From positions 21,698,879 to 21,762,878 of the forward strand of contig WARS01000029.1 in the NCBI GenBank assembly GCA_008933995.1: DNA of 64,000 nucleotides, in the 5' to 3' direction. The notes under the pieces were generated by a model. It was given only the letters and a program-made list of their open reading frames with translations. It was not told the origin of the DNA and made no database searches. Shown here piece after piece: positions 54,750-64,000 of the stretch (the stretch's first letter is position 1; each line of letters opens with the position of its first letter). Source of the stretch: Datnioides undecimradiatus (lineage: Eukaryota; Chordata; Actinopteri; Lobotiformes; Datnioididae). The translations under genes and the position numbers were made by a program.

Positions 54750-55020
54750 CCGGTGTCATTTGCATGTGATTTAATGAAGGTAAACACGGTGGACGGCGGC
54801 GCGTAACGGCACCGCGCTCTGACGCGGCGCTTCTCAAATCGGAGGCTGCAGATTCGTCAGCGTACGTTTGGCGCCGCCTTCACATGGCCGCAGGGATTTT
54901 AATTAACTGAAGGCGACGCTTTTCCATACAAGCGCCGCCAGGTACGGCGAGGATCAATCACGTTAATTTGGAGATGCAAAATAATTTACACAACGTCAAA
55001 AGCTATTTTTGCGATGCAGG
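54750..55020. promoter_or_regulatory. CpG-dense candidate regulatory element with octamer
   Basis: An octamer ATTTGCAT lies at 54758-54765 directly after the GT repeat. CpGs are very dense from 54790 to 54960 (GGACGGCGGCGCGTAACGGC, GACGCGGCGC, TTGGCGCCGCC). Within them TTTTAATTAACTGAAGGCGACG, GATCAATCACGTTAATTTGG and GCAAAATAATTTACAC are homeodomain-rich. It could be an unmethylated enhancer or a small CpG-island promoter. No first exon is recognisable. Confidence 0.4.
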
Positions 55021-56989
55021 TTAAACGGCGTCTACTGGCTGGAATAATCTGCATTTAAAGCGTGATTTTGTTGTTTCTCTGCATGTTCTGCAAGTGTTTA
55101 ATGTTTGTGGGACGTCAAACTGACCGTCAGCTTTGTTTGACAACCTGTTTGACAAAATCACTCCGCATCTGTGTGACAGGCGATGTAATTGAAAAGCAAC
55201 TGAGCTCCAGATGTGTTTATTTATTTCATTCACTCATAATTTATTTAGATTTGTCATTAGATTTAAGCTATTTGCATATTCGGTCTGTGTCACAGGCTCT
55301 TTTTCACAACGCGACCCTTCTCCTGGCTCTTTCACGACATAAATAGAAGTCACTGTCTCATGCTTGCTGCCTCTCTTTGGCTAAAATGACCTTTGTTGGC
55401 TCGGATTAATCATCTAATCCAGTTTTGCCGCCATTTCTTTGAGCCAGTCTGTCGAAAACATGAGTTCTCGTCAGAACCAGGTGTCCGTTTTGTCTTCGTC
55501 TTGTTCCAAAGCTTGTTCCAGATCTTCAGCTACAGGCTCGTAGCGCCTGTAAAATGATAATGTTTCAACGAGGAGACACCTTCCTGGGTTTTACACCTAA
55601 ATTAGCACATGCATGCTTTTTTAAAATACAGTGAATCCGGTTAAAAACAACTGATTGACTCCTTTCAGTCTGTTTGCCTTTCAGTGTTTTTGCAGGTGCC
55701 TGATGTCACAACCCCAACGTTAAACAGGGTTACAGTTAATATGGCTGAGCTGCCAGTGTTGCACCTGGCACGACACAAAGTACAAACCCACCCGTTGTCC
55801 CCACGGACTGCACACAGCTGTCTATGGTCAATCAGCTGTTTACACGCTAACGTCCACGTGCGTCATAGCATCCCGGCTGCAAAAGGGGGCAAATATTAGC
55901 ACGCGGGTGTTGTGTTTGCATCACTGTTGGTCGAAGCTGGAGCGGATAAAGCCGATAAACAGCTGCAGAGTCATTTGAGAGGGTGTGACTGCAGATTGTG
56001 CCCCATCACGGTGGAGACAAAAGCCAGATGTTAGCCGCCGTCGGGGGATTTTTGGTGCAGTGTCATAGCTGTGTGACGAGAGGGTTCGCTGTATCACTCC
56101 TACTAACCGAAGAGTCGGCACGATGGGGACGGGTAACAGTGCTTTTAGTGGGGAGGAGGCTTCACAGCAACAACACTTCCTGCCCTGTCAGTCACATGTC
56201 ACCAAAATTAACCAATCAAGAGCAATGAACAGAACTTAGACTTGGAGGCAGATTCTAGCATATATCTACAGCTCGTAATGTGAAAATGCAGATGTATAAA
56301 CTGTAAATATGTAAATAATTGTGTAACCATTACATATGAATTAACTGAAGTTATTAACTCCTGATGTGAGCAGCCCTACTGTAGCTGCATGCTTCAGAAA
56401 ACAGCGCTGCTGATCAGTAAAAAGCCTAGAAGGGTTCATCTTGAAATGCACTTGAACTATTGTGTGTTTAAAACACATCAGGGAGTTACCGGGTGGTTTC
56501 TTAAAATCGGACTGGTGCCTTCTTTTATCTGTTCCATGTGATGCGTGTGTTAAATGGTTGATTCAGCCTTGTTCGCTTCCCTTCAGCAGTATCCAGCCAT
56601 AGTGGTAGTCAGTCGTGGGGGGCGGGGTGGTGGCGGTTATTCTACCCAAGAAATGGTCCTTGAAAAACAAATCACCGAGAGAACTGCGGATTATTCAGGC
56701 TGACCTAGACATATTTATGTCTTTAAGGCCCGCTGCTGTGGAGCTTCCTAATGAAAGGAACTCTTTAAATTCCTCTGAACCACAAATAAAACTGAAGTCG
56801 TGAGCAGCACAAGGTTCAGAGGTGGATATAAACCTCAGCACAGGAAGAAGCCAATGCCAATGCGTCTACCCTGCGTTAGCGGTGAGAGAGAGAGAGCACA
56901 TGTTTTTTTTTGCTGTCAGTCTTGCACAAGGCATCATTTCTTCCCGTAAGTATGCACCGGCTCCACATCAATTCAAGCCTGAAGCTCGG
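55021..56989. other. Unique sequence, patchy
   Basis: An octamer ATTTGCAT occurs at 55270-55277 within CATTAGATTTAAGCTATTTG, an enhancer-like patch (55205-55300). Short frames (for example 55062-55346, 55998-56228) are without domains. The sequence near 56270-56350 is AT-rich. No repeats were recognised. Confidence 0.35.
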
Positions 56990-57287
56990 TTAAACAGTAA
57001 AGTTCAGTCATAATGCAGTTGATGAGCCTCAGTGGATAAATAGCGCTGTCACGGCGCCGACGACGGGGCAGGTTGCAGATTTCCCGCGTCCATTAAGAGG
57101 TATTGACTCCGTCTCTCTGAGCGCTGTAAGCTGTGATTGCGAATGACACGTCGTTACGTAGTATTTGTTCTAAGATGCCAAGCACAATTCCTCCGCTTGC
57201 TATTTATTCCCCCACGACAAACAGACCATGTAATTAAGAGACTACTTAATCCAGCCAAAACGTGATACATTGACAAGATGGGCTGAA

Positions 57288-57318
<31 letters not shown>

Positions 57319-57460
57319 AATCCCCTCTCCTTCTTTTCCTGTTTATCACACGCACGCATAATCCCACCTGCAAACACTCGGTTTATCCATTAAGGGGCTC
57401 CTTCATTATACTACATAAATGTACAGGCCTTATGGGAAATTCTCAACTCCTATGGCAACA
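56990..57460. promoter_or_regulatory. Candidate conserved non-coding element with AAAT repeat
   Basis: GTCCATTAAGAGGTATTGAC, CTGTGATTGCGAATGACACG, GACCATGTAATTAAGAGAC and CTACTTAATCCAGCC precede the (AAAT)n at 57286-57320. CACGCATAATCCCACC, TATCCATTAAGGGGC and CTTCATTATACTACATAAATG follow it. TAATCC/TAATCCC are bicoid-class homeodomain words. Enhancer-like on both sides of the repeat. Confidence 0.45.
57286..57320. repeat. (AAAT)n microsatellite
   Basis: About nine tandem AAAT/AATA units, uninterrupted. Confidence 0.95.
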
Positions 57461-58535
57461 TTTGTTGTCTGACTCTGTGGGGGGGTGTGTGTGTGTGTGT
57501 GTGGCTCAGACACAGGCTGAGACTGCTTTACAGTATGCAAATGACACCGAATCCCCCCACGTACAGATGTAGGCATTGTGCTTAAGTCCTGCTTTGTGCA
57601 GTCCGTGCGTGCACCGGCGGAGAACTTTGCACCGCTGCCGCGCTTCTGCTCCTCTCCCATGAGTATGCGAGGTATGAGAACCAAATTCAAATTTGGTTTT
57701 GTTTTCCAGGCGGTGCGCGAAGCAGCAGGGAGGTTTCCTGGGAGACACAAGCAATACATGTTGAATTCTGCAACTTCACTTCAAGTCTTTGCTTCAGCTG
57801 AAAAACAAGAACGATGCACGATGAAGAGCTCGCGCCGAATCACGTGGGTTTCTGATTTAACCCAACTCTGCTCTCCCGCCGTTTCCCCATTACTGAACAT
57901 TTCCATCTTTTCTAATCACAGCTTTGGCTTGTACATGTGCATGTTCACATATTCCCGCCATGACCCGTCGGTGTATTAACTGATAAGAATAGATTGATTT
58001 TCTGCCAGTAAATGTAGCCGCGGCGGGCTAAAGCCTTGCCTATGATAAATGGGTTTCAGAGTTATCAGAGTGGATGAGTCGATGTGCTGATCAATGCTGA
58101 AACTCAACAAGGTCACTCCTGCCGAAGATGCAGCGTCTGTTATGCAGATTCATCCAAAAAGTCCACACAGTGTGATCCAACGGCACTTAAGTGCAACCTT
58201 TAGGTACTCCAGATGAACTCAAGTATTTACTTTATATTATTCCCACCGTCACAAGGAAACGTTGTGACACTGTATTTACAGTATTTAAGATTTTCAGTTT
58301 AGGATCTAACATATGGCGTGCTGATTATATACATTTACAGCTTTATTCTAAAGATTAAACCGATGCTGTGCAAACATTTTGTGTTGTGGTGTCACAAAGA
58401 ACACAGGTTGAGTCCTGGATGGAGGACATTTATCTCTTAAAAGGCCTTTTTTAAGGCTGATGCACTTGAGACTTTTTTTTTTTTTAAATGACTGTAAATG
58501 ACACTTTAAAATAAAAAGAAGAAAGATTTCTTCTG
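57461..58535. other. Unique sequence with (GT)n
   Basis: (GT)n at 57485-57503 and an octamer ATGCAAAT at 57535-57542. The plus-strand frame 57578-57979 (133 codons) overlaps minus-strand frames at 57430-57759 and 57506-57754. None has a recognisable domain. CACTTAAGTGCAACC and GGTACTCCAGATGAACTCAAG near 58190 hint at a degraded repeat. Confidence 0.35.
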
Positions 58536-59300
58536 AGAGCAGAAATGATAAAATATCAAAACTGGCCCAGCAGCAGGAGTATTTCCTTGTATCTAGTATG
58601 AAATCAGGAGGTGGCTGCTCAGAGGCCTGCAGTGACGCGTTATTTAGCACATACATGATTAAGATATTTATATAACAACCATTTGCATAATGCATTATGT
58701 ATGAGAACACGTAAAACTGCTGATAATTTCAAGCCAGGATTAGCCCGCTGCGTATCAATCATATCGCTGTATCAATCAGAAATTGGGTTTTATCTCATCA
58801 GCAGTTCCCCTCCTTGTGGCCACACTGTAGGATTATCAGGCACTGATAAAGCAGCATTTCTGAAAGGTCAGAGATGGATTTGTGCATGATGTTATTTTCA
58901 AAGATAAACACGTGTTTTACAAGAGTGTAGCTGGATTTTTCTGTATCACAGGGGCCCGTAGCACCAACGCTAATTTAAAAAAAAACAACCCCAAATCCTT
59001 TGCAAATGCCACCACGTCCTGTCATTAAAACGCCTCCACGGCACTGCAGGAGCTGTGTGGCCACGCTGCAGCCCGCTCAAATTTACCCCTTTTACCCGAA
59101 AGCACGCTGCAACAGCAAGGTCAATTACTAGTTATCGCCCTCCCCTTCCTCTCCCTCCCCTCCCACACCAGTCAAGAGGCAAACCAGACCTGTCTGCCTG
59201 AAAAATTAATTTCCCAGATGAAACCGGGTTGTTTCCTATCACCTGGAGGGAAGACTGAAGGGATAAAGCATCTTGGTCATTAGTATGTGGAAAATTGAGA
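58536..59300. promoter_or_regulatory. Strong candidate conserved non-coding block with POU sites
   Basis: GCGTTATTTAGCACATACATG, ATTAAGATATTTATATAAC, an octamer/palindrome at 58681-58699, GCTGATAATTTCAAGCCAGG, CGTATCAATCATATCGC, ATCAATCAGAAATTGGG, ACGCTAATTTAAAAAAA, CTGTCATTAAAACGCC, GGTCAATTACTAGTTATCGC and AAAAATTAATTTCCC. Repeat-free and very dense in homeodomain and POU words. Likely enhancer(s), not tested. Confidence 0.5.
58681..58699. promoter_or_regulatory. Octamer fused to a 14-bp palindrome
   Basis: ATTTGCAT (58681-58688) overlaps CATAATGCATTATG (58686-58699), a perfect palindrome containing ATGCAT and ATAATGCATTAT. POU-domain factors (OCT/BRN class) bind ATTTGCAT and palindromic variants (ATGCATAT-type sites). 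The arrangement would allow dimer binding. Inferred from motif only. Confidence 0.5.
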
Positions 59301-59301
59301 G

Positions 59302-59351
59302 CCCCCCCCCCCCCCCCCACAAAAAAATTTAAAAATGGGAAAAAAAAAAAG
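59302..59351. repeat. C17 run followed by A-rich run
   Basis: C17 at 59302-59318, then CAAAAAAATTTAAAAATGGG and a long A run to about 59350. C17 is the longest C/G homopolymer in the window. Confidence 0.9.
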
Positions 59352-59368
59352 AAATTAGATAGAAAAGA

Positions 59369-59791
59369 TCAATCACTGTTAATTTCTCCAGAGAGTATAA
59401 CACGGCGTGGAGCCATATTGATAGAGGTGAAATTAGCAGAGCAATCATGAGGACAGTATCTGCAGTATGCATCGGTCTGTCTGAAGACGTCCATGTCGCT
59501 GACGCCGTTACGCGTTCGAACGGTGCACGTTGCGGATATCGGAATAACTTCTCCTCTTAAACGATCGATTGCTTCCTTCCTGCTCAGGGCAGATGTAAAG
59601 GCTGCCGATGAAACGTCCCTATTCACAGCAATAATGGGCAATATCGAGGAAAAGTCCCAAGTAACAGTGAATGTGCCAGATACGGCGTCATACCGATGAT
59701 CACTTATCAACCAGGTGAGTTTACCGTGTAGGTAATTCCACATTTCTTTCACAAGTCTAGGTTTTAAAACAGGGTGCAGTGCATATTCCAA
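59369..59791 (-). other. Open frame of unknown status, 140 codons
   Basis: A minus-strand frame from 59791 to 59369 is open for 140 codons and has mixed, ordinary amino-acid composition without low complexity. It includes the pieces HRYDAVSGTFTVTWDF and DMDVFRQTDAYCRYCPHDC. Purines dominate first codon positions (about 60 percent by eye), as in coding DNA. The opposite strand is also open for 68 codons (59493-59699), and there are many CpGs. I recognise no protein family, and frames of this length occur by chance here. It may be a fragment of a coding or transposon sequence, or nothing. Confidence 0.2.
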
Positions 59792-60019
59792 AGTCCAAAG
59801 TCCAGTCCTACCCCATTACCTTCTGTGCAGAGTCGATGCTGTTAAATACCACGTCTAAAAAAACGCCAGGAGACGTATTGTACAGAGAAAACCCACGTGT
59901 GGAGGAGACCGGTGTGAAAAGATGAGTCAAACACACTTTGACCCTTTGCTTAAAGTGTAAAGTCTGTTTTCCGTGGTTTGTGTATGACACGTAACACGCA
60001 CCAGCTATGGTCTGGCTGG
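59792..60019. other. Spacer, nothing recognised
   Basis: Ordinary unique sequence up to the SINE. Overlaps a minus-strand frame (59808-60110) without a domain. Confidence 0.4.
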
Positions 60020-60262
60020 ATCGTCCACTGTTTGCAGGATTGGTGGTTTGATGTTTGGCTCCACTCAGTCCACATGTTGAAGTGTCCTTGGGCAAGATAT
60101 TGAATCTCAAATTGCTCCCGAGGGCTGCGCCATTGGTGTTTTAATGAGTATTAGATATTCCATCTGATGAGCAGTTGGCACCTTACGTGGCAGCCTCTGG
60201 CATCCGAGTATGAATGTGTGTGGAAGTATTGATATATAGAGTTAAGCACTTTGAGTCCATCG
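60020..60262 (+). mobile_element. tRNA-derived SINE, near full body
   Basis: A degraded head with B-box-like GGTTTGATG (60045-60053) and GTTTGGCTCC is followed by AAGTGTCCTTGGGCAAGATA, AATTGCTCCCGAGGGCTGCG, CCATTGGTGTTTTAATGAG and AAGCACTTTGAGTCC. The order equals the minus-strand copy at 9.31-9.57 kb, confirming one family. The A box is not recognisable. Confidence 0.8.
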
Positions 60263-61079
60263 CTGATATGACAAGACGAAGCTCTAATGATGGCAACGTC
60301 AGTCTTCAGGTGGTTGGTAAGTCTGCCACTCAGGCCGAACTGAAACCTCTCAGGACTGGTGCAGATATTCATGGTCCACAGAGGATAAACCCTCAAGACT
60401 TTAAATCCCCTTAAATGCCACCAAAACATCAAAGTTCTCACTTATCCAGTAAAACACCTGCTGAACTGACTGGCGCTAAGGTTTGTGCAGAGATTCATGG
60501 TGAATCATACCTCAAGTCAACATTTTTCATTGCCTTTCAAAACAAATACCCAACACTGACCATTTACCCTGGTGAGCACAGTCTCCTTGGGGCACATATC
60601 AGTTTAAAACAAAGTCCGTCTATTAAAAAAATGTAATATAACGTATAAAATATGTGTAACTTTTGGTGAAAACTGGTGAAACAACCGAAAATATGAACCT
60701 CAACTGTTAGAAACAGGCAAGGACACAGCACCTGGTCAGTGCTACATGACATGTGGTGTCACTGCGTTGCTAAATTAGACAGGAGAGGACGGAAAATGGT
60801 CTCTCTGTGCTTCTGGCTCTGTTCTTTTTATTAGATCTTGCGGCCACCAAATGTGCTCTTGTACAAAAGTATGATGGCCTCAATGGACCAGAAACCCTAA
60901 TTGAGGGAGAACCACAGCACATTAAAGCTAAATCCATTGTTGGAAACTTTGTAATGTAACAGGAAATCTCATTTTTATGCTGGCTTAAAACCATGCAGAC
61001 GTATTTATCTAGGGTTGCTGCTGATAGGCATCCTAATAAGGTTTTCATTCTTAATTATTACTCTTGTTTTTTTTAACTA
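60263..61079. other. Unique sequence, nothing recognised
   Basis: Short frames on both strands (60214-60414, 60415-60636 plus; 60151-60441, 60770-61048 minus) are without recognisable domains. No repeat family assigned. Confidence 0.4.
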
Positions 61080-61600
61080 GTCCACCTTTTGATGTGCAAA
61101 ACACTCCTGTGGGCTCCAGCCAAAACCTGCAGCGTCAGAGATCAAAACCTTAGAGAGAGTCATAAAAGTAGAGCGGCTCATCACACCATTTTCCTGCTGT
61201 TTAGAGTACCGCGAAAACCTTCTTTCATATCCAAATAGAAAAGCACAATGTCAACGCTGCCAAAATGCAAAACCCCAGCCGAGAGCTCGATGAATTATTT
61301 CTGAGTTGATTTCGAATAAGCCAAATCTTTTTCGGCGAAATACGCCAAGGCCGCGTGTCTGTCCTGGTGCCCGAGCAGGAACCGGTCCCATCCCTTTAAA
61401 AATACAAGAGAAGAGGCAGAAAAGCGAGTGCACGGGCGGGGGAAGAGGAGGAGTACAGAGTATCTGTGGAGTGGGCTCACACAGAGCAAGATAATGAGGG
61501 TGTCAAGATGGCTCACAGGAGGTGAGATCTCACCACGCTGTAACTCTGGAGAAGTGTCAGCCAGGGATTAAGCAAACAAACGCACGCAACACCCCAAATA
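61080..61600. promoter_or_regulatory. Candidate conserved non-coding element, weaker
   Basis: Repeat-free stretch with CTCGATGAATTATTTCTGAG, GTTGATTTCGAATAAGCC and CCCTTTAAAAATACAAG and retained CpGs. Less motif-dense than the better blocks. Minus-strand frames at 61251-61433 and 61295-61516 lack domains. Confidence 0.3.
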
Positions 61601-62339
61601 AATGGTAGTATGAGCTCATTTTAAGGGTAAATTCAGTGATTATTGTGTTACGTTTGTTTTTAGCGTCAGCGATTCTGTTTAAGCCCTGTTAAGCCGTAAC
61701 GGGAGCCTCTTTAGAGTCACCAAAGACGTCTAAAAATGCCAGATATTGCTCAGATTTGGACGCAGCTACGTGAAGTAGCATCGCCCGTATCAGCTAAGGA
61801 CCCGAGTTCAAAGAGAATCCGCTAAGTTTTATTTATGTCGGCCGGGTCACGCGGTTAAGAAGACCACTTCAGTTTTTCCTTACATGAAAGGATAAAAGAG
61901 AATTAGTATTCGGAGAGAAGGACACAGCTTGTTGGGCATCTGAGTCAGTCGGAGTCTCGCAGTGTTGTGGGAGGTTAGAAAGTTTAGTCGCTCTTATTTC
62001 ATGAACAGCATTTTTATCAAGAACCGCAACTGACGACTGTTTTCCTGGTCAGAAAATTGTAAAGTGAGACTTTTTTAAACCGCTTGTTCAGCCCAAAACT
62101 CAAATGTATCTATCATCTATTCATTATTGTTATTTAAATTATGTATTTATTTAATTATATGTAAAAAACCCCCAGAACAGAACAGATTAAAACCAGTGGT
62201 CAGTGATCAATACATCATTGTAGCGCTAATGTGATAATCTAAACCCCTTCAAAAAAGATGTTCTGAGCAGATATGATTATAAACATGGCTTATTAATATA
62301 CAAAAAACTAGCCTGCAGCTAGTCTGTAGGCCATGGCTT
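61601..62339. other. Unique sequence, AT-rich
   Basis: ATTATTGTTATTTAAATTATG and TATTTATTTAATTATATG near 62128-62160 make an AT-rich patch. Nothing firm. Confidence 0.4.
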
Positions 62340-62605
62340 ACCCTGCACCCTGCACAGGATTGCTTTGAGCTGAATGCTAGTGTCGCCAAGCTAACACGCT
62401 AACAATGACACTGGGAGTACGCTAATCTGTAACTGTTTTAATGTTTATATCCAAAATCTTGGTTATGCTAATGCTAACACTTGCTAAACAAAGTGCATTT
62501 GAGGCTGATGGGAAGGCTGTTCTGCTCATCTGCAAGTGTTTGGTCATCAACCGAATACTAATAAACAAGTATTTTAGCATTATGGTGGCGTCAGATGAGA
62601 AACCA
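62340..62605 (+). repeat. Dispersed fish repeat, family B, longest copy
   Basis: The order GCTTTGAGCTGAATGCTAG, AGCTAACACGCTAACAATGAC, GGTTATGCTAATGCTAACAC, TTGCTAAACAAAGTGCATTT, GAGGCTGATGGGAAGGCTG, GCAAGTGTTTGGTCATCAACC and ATTATGGTGGCGTCAGATGAG matches a repeat I recognise from percomorph fish (GAGGCTGATGGGAATGTCATTAGTTTTGCAGGTATTTGGTCATAAACC...GATGGTGGCGCTAGATGA). It is the reference orientation for the other three copies here. Confidence 0.75.
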
Positions 62606-63365
62606 GATTAAATAAACTCCCTCCCGAGAGGAATGTCTCCTCCAGATTTCATCTCATAATTAATAATAAGTGTTGCAGTGAAGGAAGTCTGTGTAACATT
62701 GCATGAAATCGGCTCTTCTCTATTGTTTTTACACGACCAAAAATGTACTTTGGCCACCAAATTTAGGGGCCTGCACTTGGAAATGTAAGCACATGTCCAT
62801 GCAATCAATTCAAACGTTACTGAGATACTTTGCTTAAAACGTGCCAGTGGACCATTGAAGTCGCCAGACGCCAATGCAAACAGCGGGGGCGTTAAAACTA
62901 GATCTTCAAATAAAACTAAAGTAACACAACAAAGGACAGAAGGTGCCACATGGGCGGATGTGAATATGGTTTAGTTGCTGCTTTAAGAGGACGCTACAGG
63001 CAGTCCAGTTCATACAATATGACACATCACCCACACGCGTAACGTCCACAGAAATGCAGTAGTCCAGGTCAAATCATTGCACGCCAGCTCTTGCACCCGG
63101 GCAGGTGATCGCCGCACAGGTGATATCAATTAAGGTCAAGGTTCAGGTCTTAGGATTCAGGCTGGAGGCTCTGATGTTACACCATCACAGTCACCCGATC
63201 CAGTCCCCCGCTTCCCGAGCTGATCCTCATTCACAGTCGGCCCCAGTTTATATTTAGAGGCCAGCTCTCAGCCACAGTGGATAAGATGCCGTGGAGTTCC
63301 TCTTACTTGTGTCTGTTAACTTTTCCATAATCTGTTTCCTGTCTGACTGACTGTTCCCAATATCC
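62606..63365. other. Unique sequence, nothing firm
   Basis: The minus-strand frame 62608-62949 (113 codons) overlaps the end of the family B copy region and has no recognisable domain. No other feature. Confidence 0.4.
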
Positions 63366-64000
63366 CCTCTAGTTTCTGACTGCCTCCCCTCAAGCCTTAA
63401 AGCCCTTTCTGGATTTGCCTGCCTGATGCGGCTGCCCGAGGCAAACCTCTTTCAGCCATATCTGCAGCGTCATTATCTCCATTTGGCAGCAACCAAAACT
63501 GTGACGCAGACCAAGTTATTAACCACCAAAAGCTGAAGAACATAAGCCCACCAAACATAATATTGGCCAAAACGCTGCGTAAATGACAGCATCTCACATC
63601 TGGGCCACGCTGGAAACAGTCTGAGGAAACTATTTATTTATGGTTCAATACATAATTGTTGAAACACACGCATTTGTGCACGTGTATCTGCTCTGCAAGA
63701 GAATGAAACTGACAGATGATTCAGTGCAATATAAAATATTTCATTTTCTGTGATACGTTCCCTCAAAAGGAGCTTTGTCTCGTGGTCGTGCTTCACATCG
63801 ATTCCTCTAATAATCTCTATAGTCTCAGATACGAGACATCGTGGCTCTGCATCGCCTGTGGGAAGAGCCTGTGTATCTGTGTCTGTCGTCTCATTTCAGT
63901 TTTTATTTTTGATTTTATGATTTTTACATGGTTTTCTTCCCGTGATGACTCGATGTTTGTCACATACTAGTTATACTTTGCCCTTAAAGGGGACGTATTC
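63366..64000. promoter_or_regulatory. Candidate conserved non-coding element, runs off the window
   Basis: CATATCTGCAGCGTCATTATC, CCAAGTTATTAACCACC, ACATAATATTGGCCAAAACG (NFI-like TTGGCCAA) and CGTAAATGACAGCATC sit in repeat-free DNA. The last 300 bases are more ordinary, with the frame 63716-63970 lacking a domain. Confidence 0.35.

Noticed and set aside
57578..57979. 133-codon frame with an acceptor-like TTTTCCAG inside (near 57710)
   Set aside because: Open frames overlap on the minus strand, no family was recognised, and one acceptor-like word is not evidence of an exon.

Overview
This 64 kb window looks like non-coding DNA from a teleost fish, most likely a spiny-rayed (percomorph) species. 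It is AT-leaning, carries many (GT)n, (GA)n and (A)n tracts, and holds degraded copies of several repeat families that I recognise as widespread in fish. These include tRNA-derived SINEs of the 'TGGCTCAGAGGTGGAG ... CCTTGGGCAAGACACTGAA' type, a short inverted-terminal-repeat element ending in CCACTAAATCCT, and the 'TTAGCATGCTAAC / GAGGCTGATGGGAA' family. No bacterial, viral or organellar signature was seen, and no LTR or retroviral structure was recognised.

I could not support any protein-coding gene. The longest Met-started frames are about 180, 156, 151, 144, 144 and 140 codons. By a rough estimate that is what chance gives in 128,000 bases of double-strand reading. None carries a domain I recognise. 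Several are translations of low-complexity DNA or of a degenerate minisatellite. The window is therefore either intergenic (a gene desert) or lies inside a very large intron. Small exons could have been missed.

Most of the remaining sequence falls into two classes. The first is long stretches of unique, motif-rich sequence that look like vertebrate conserved non-coding elements (CNEs). They are dense in homeodomain cores (TAATTA), octamers (ATTTGCAT), TGACAG, E-box and GATA words. The strongest blocks by eye are 2.7-3.5, 6.4-6.7, 11.3-12.3, 13.0-13.5, 15.6-16.9, 22.5-23.05, 28.7-30.9, 33.4-34.5, 36.9-37.4, 38.8-40.6, 44.4-44.9, 46.9-48.1, 50.8-51.3, 52.1-53.0, 54.0-54.2, 54.75-55.0, 57.0-57.5, 58.5-59.3, 61.1-61.6 and 63.4-64.0 kb. 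Such density is typical of the regulatory domain of a developmental transcription-factor gene, but I cannot name the target gene. Conservation itself was not tested.

The second class is repeat remnants in the gaps between those blocks: 0.9, 4.1, 8.1-11.1, 12.6, 14.2-15.0, 17.8, 20.3-21.2, 23.5-26.2, 36.6, 40.9, 43.7-44.1, 46.3-46.5, 49.8-50.1, 53.1-53.7, 60.0-60.3 and 62.3-62.6 kb. Several families occur more than once here, which supports the calls internally. Four clean hairpins (893-932, 15767-15800, 28634-28678, 31615-31668) and two 14-bp palindromes resembling transcription-factor dimer sites (48011-48024, 58686-58699) stand out as structures not explained by the other features. I found no convincing new multi-gene system. 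The likely biology here is long-range enhancer DNA.
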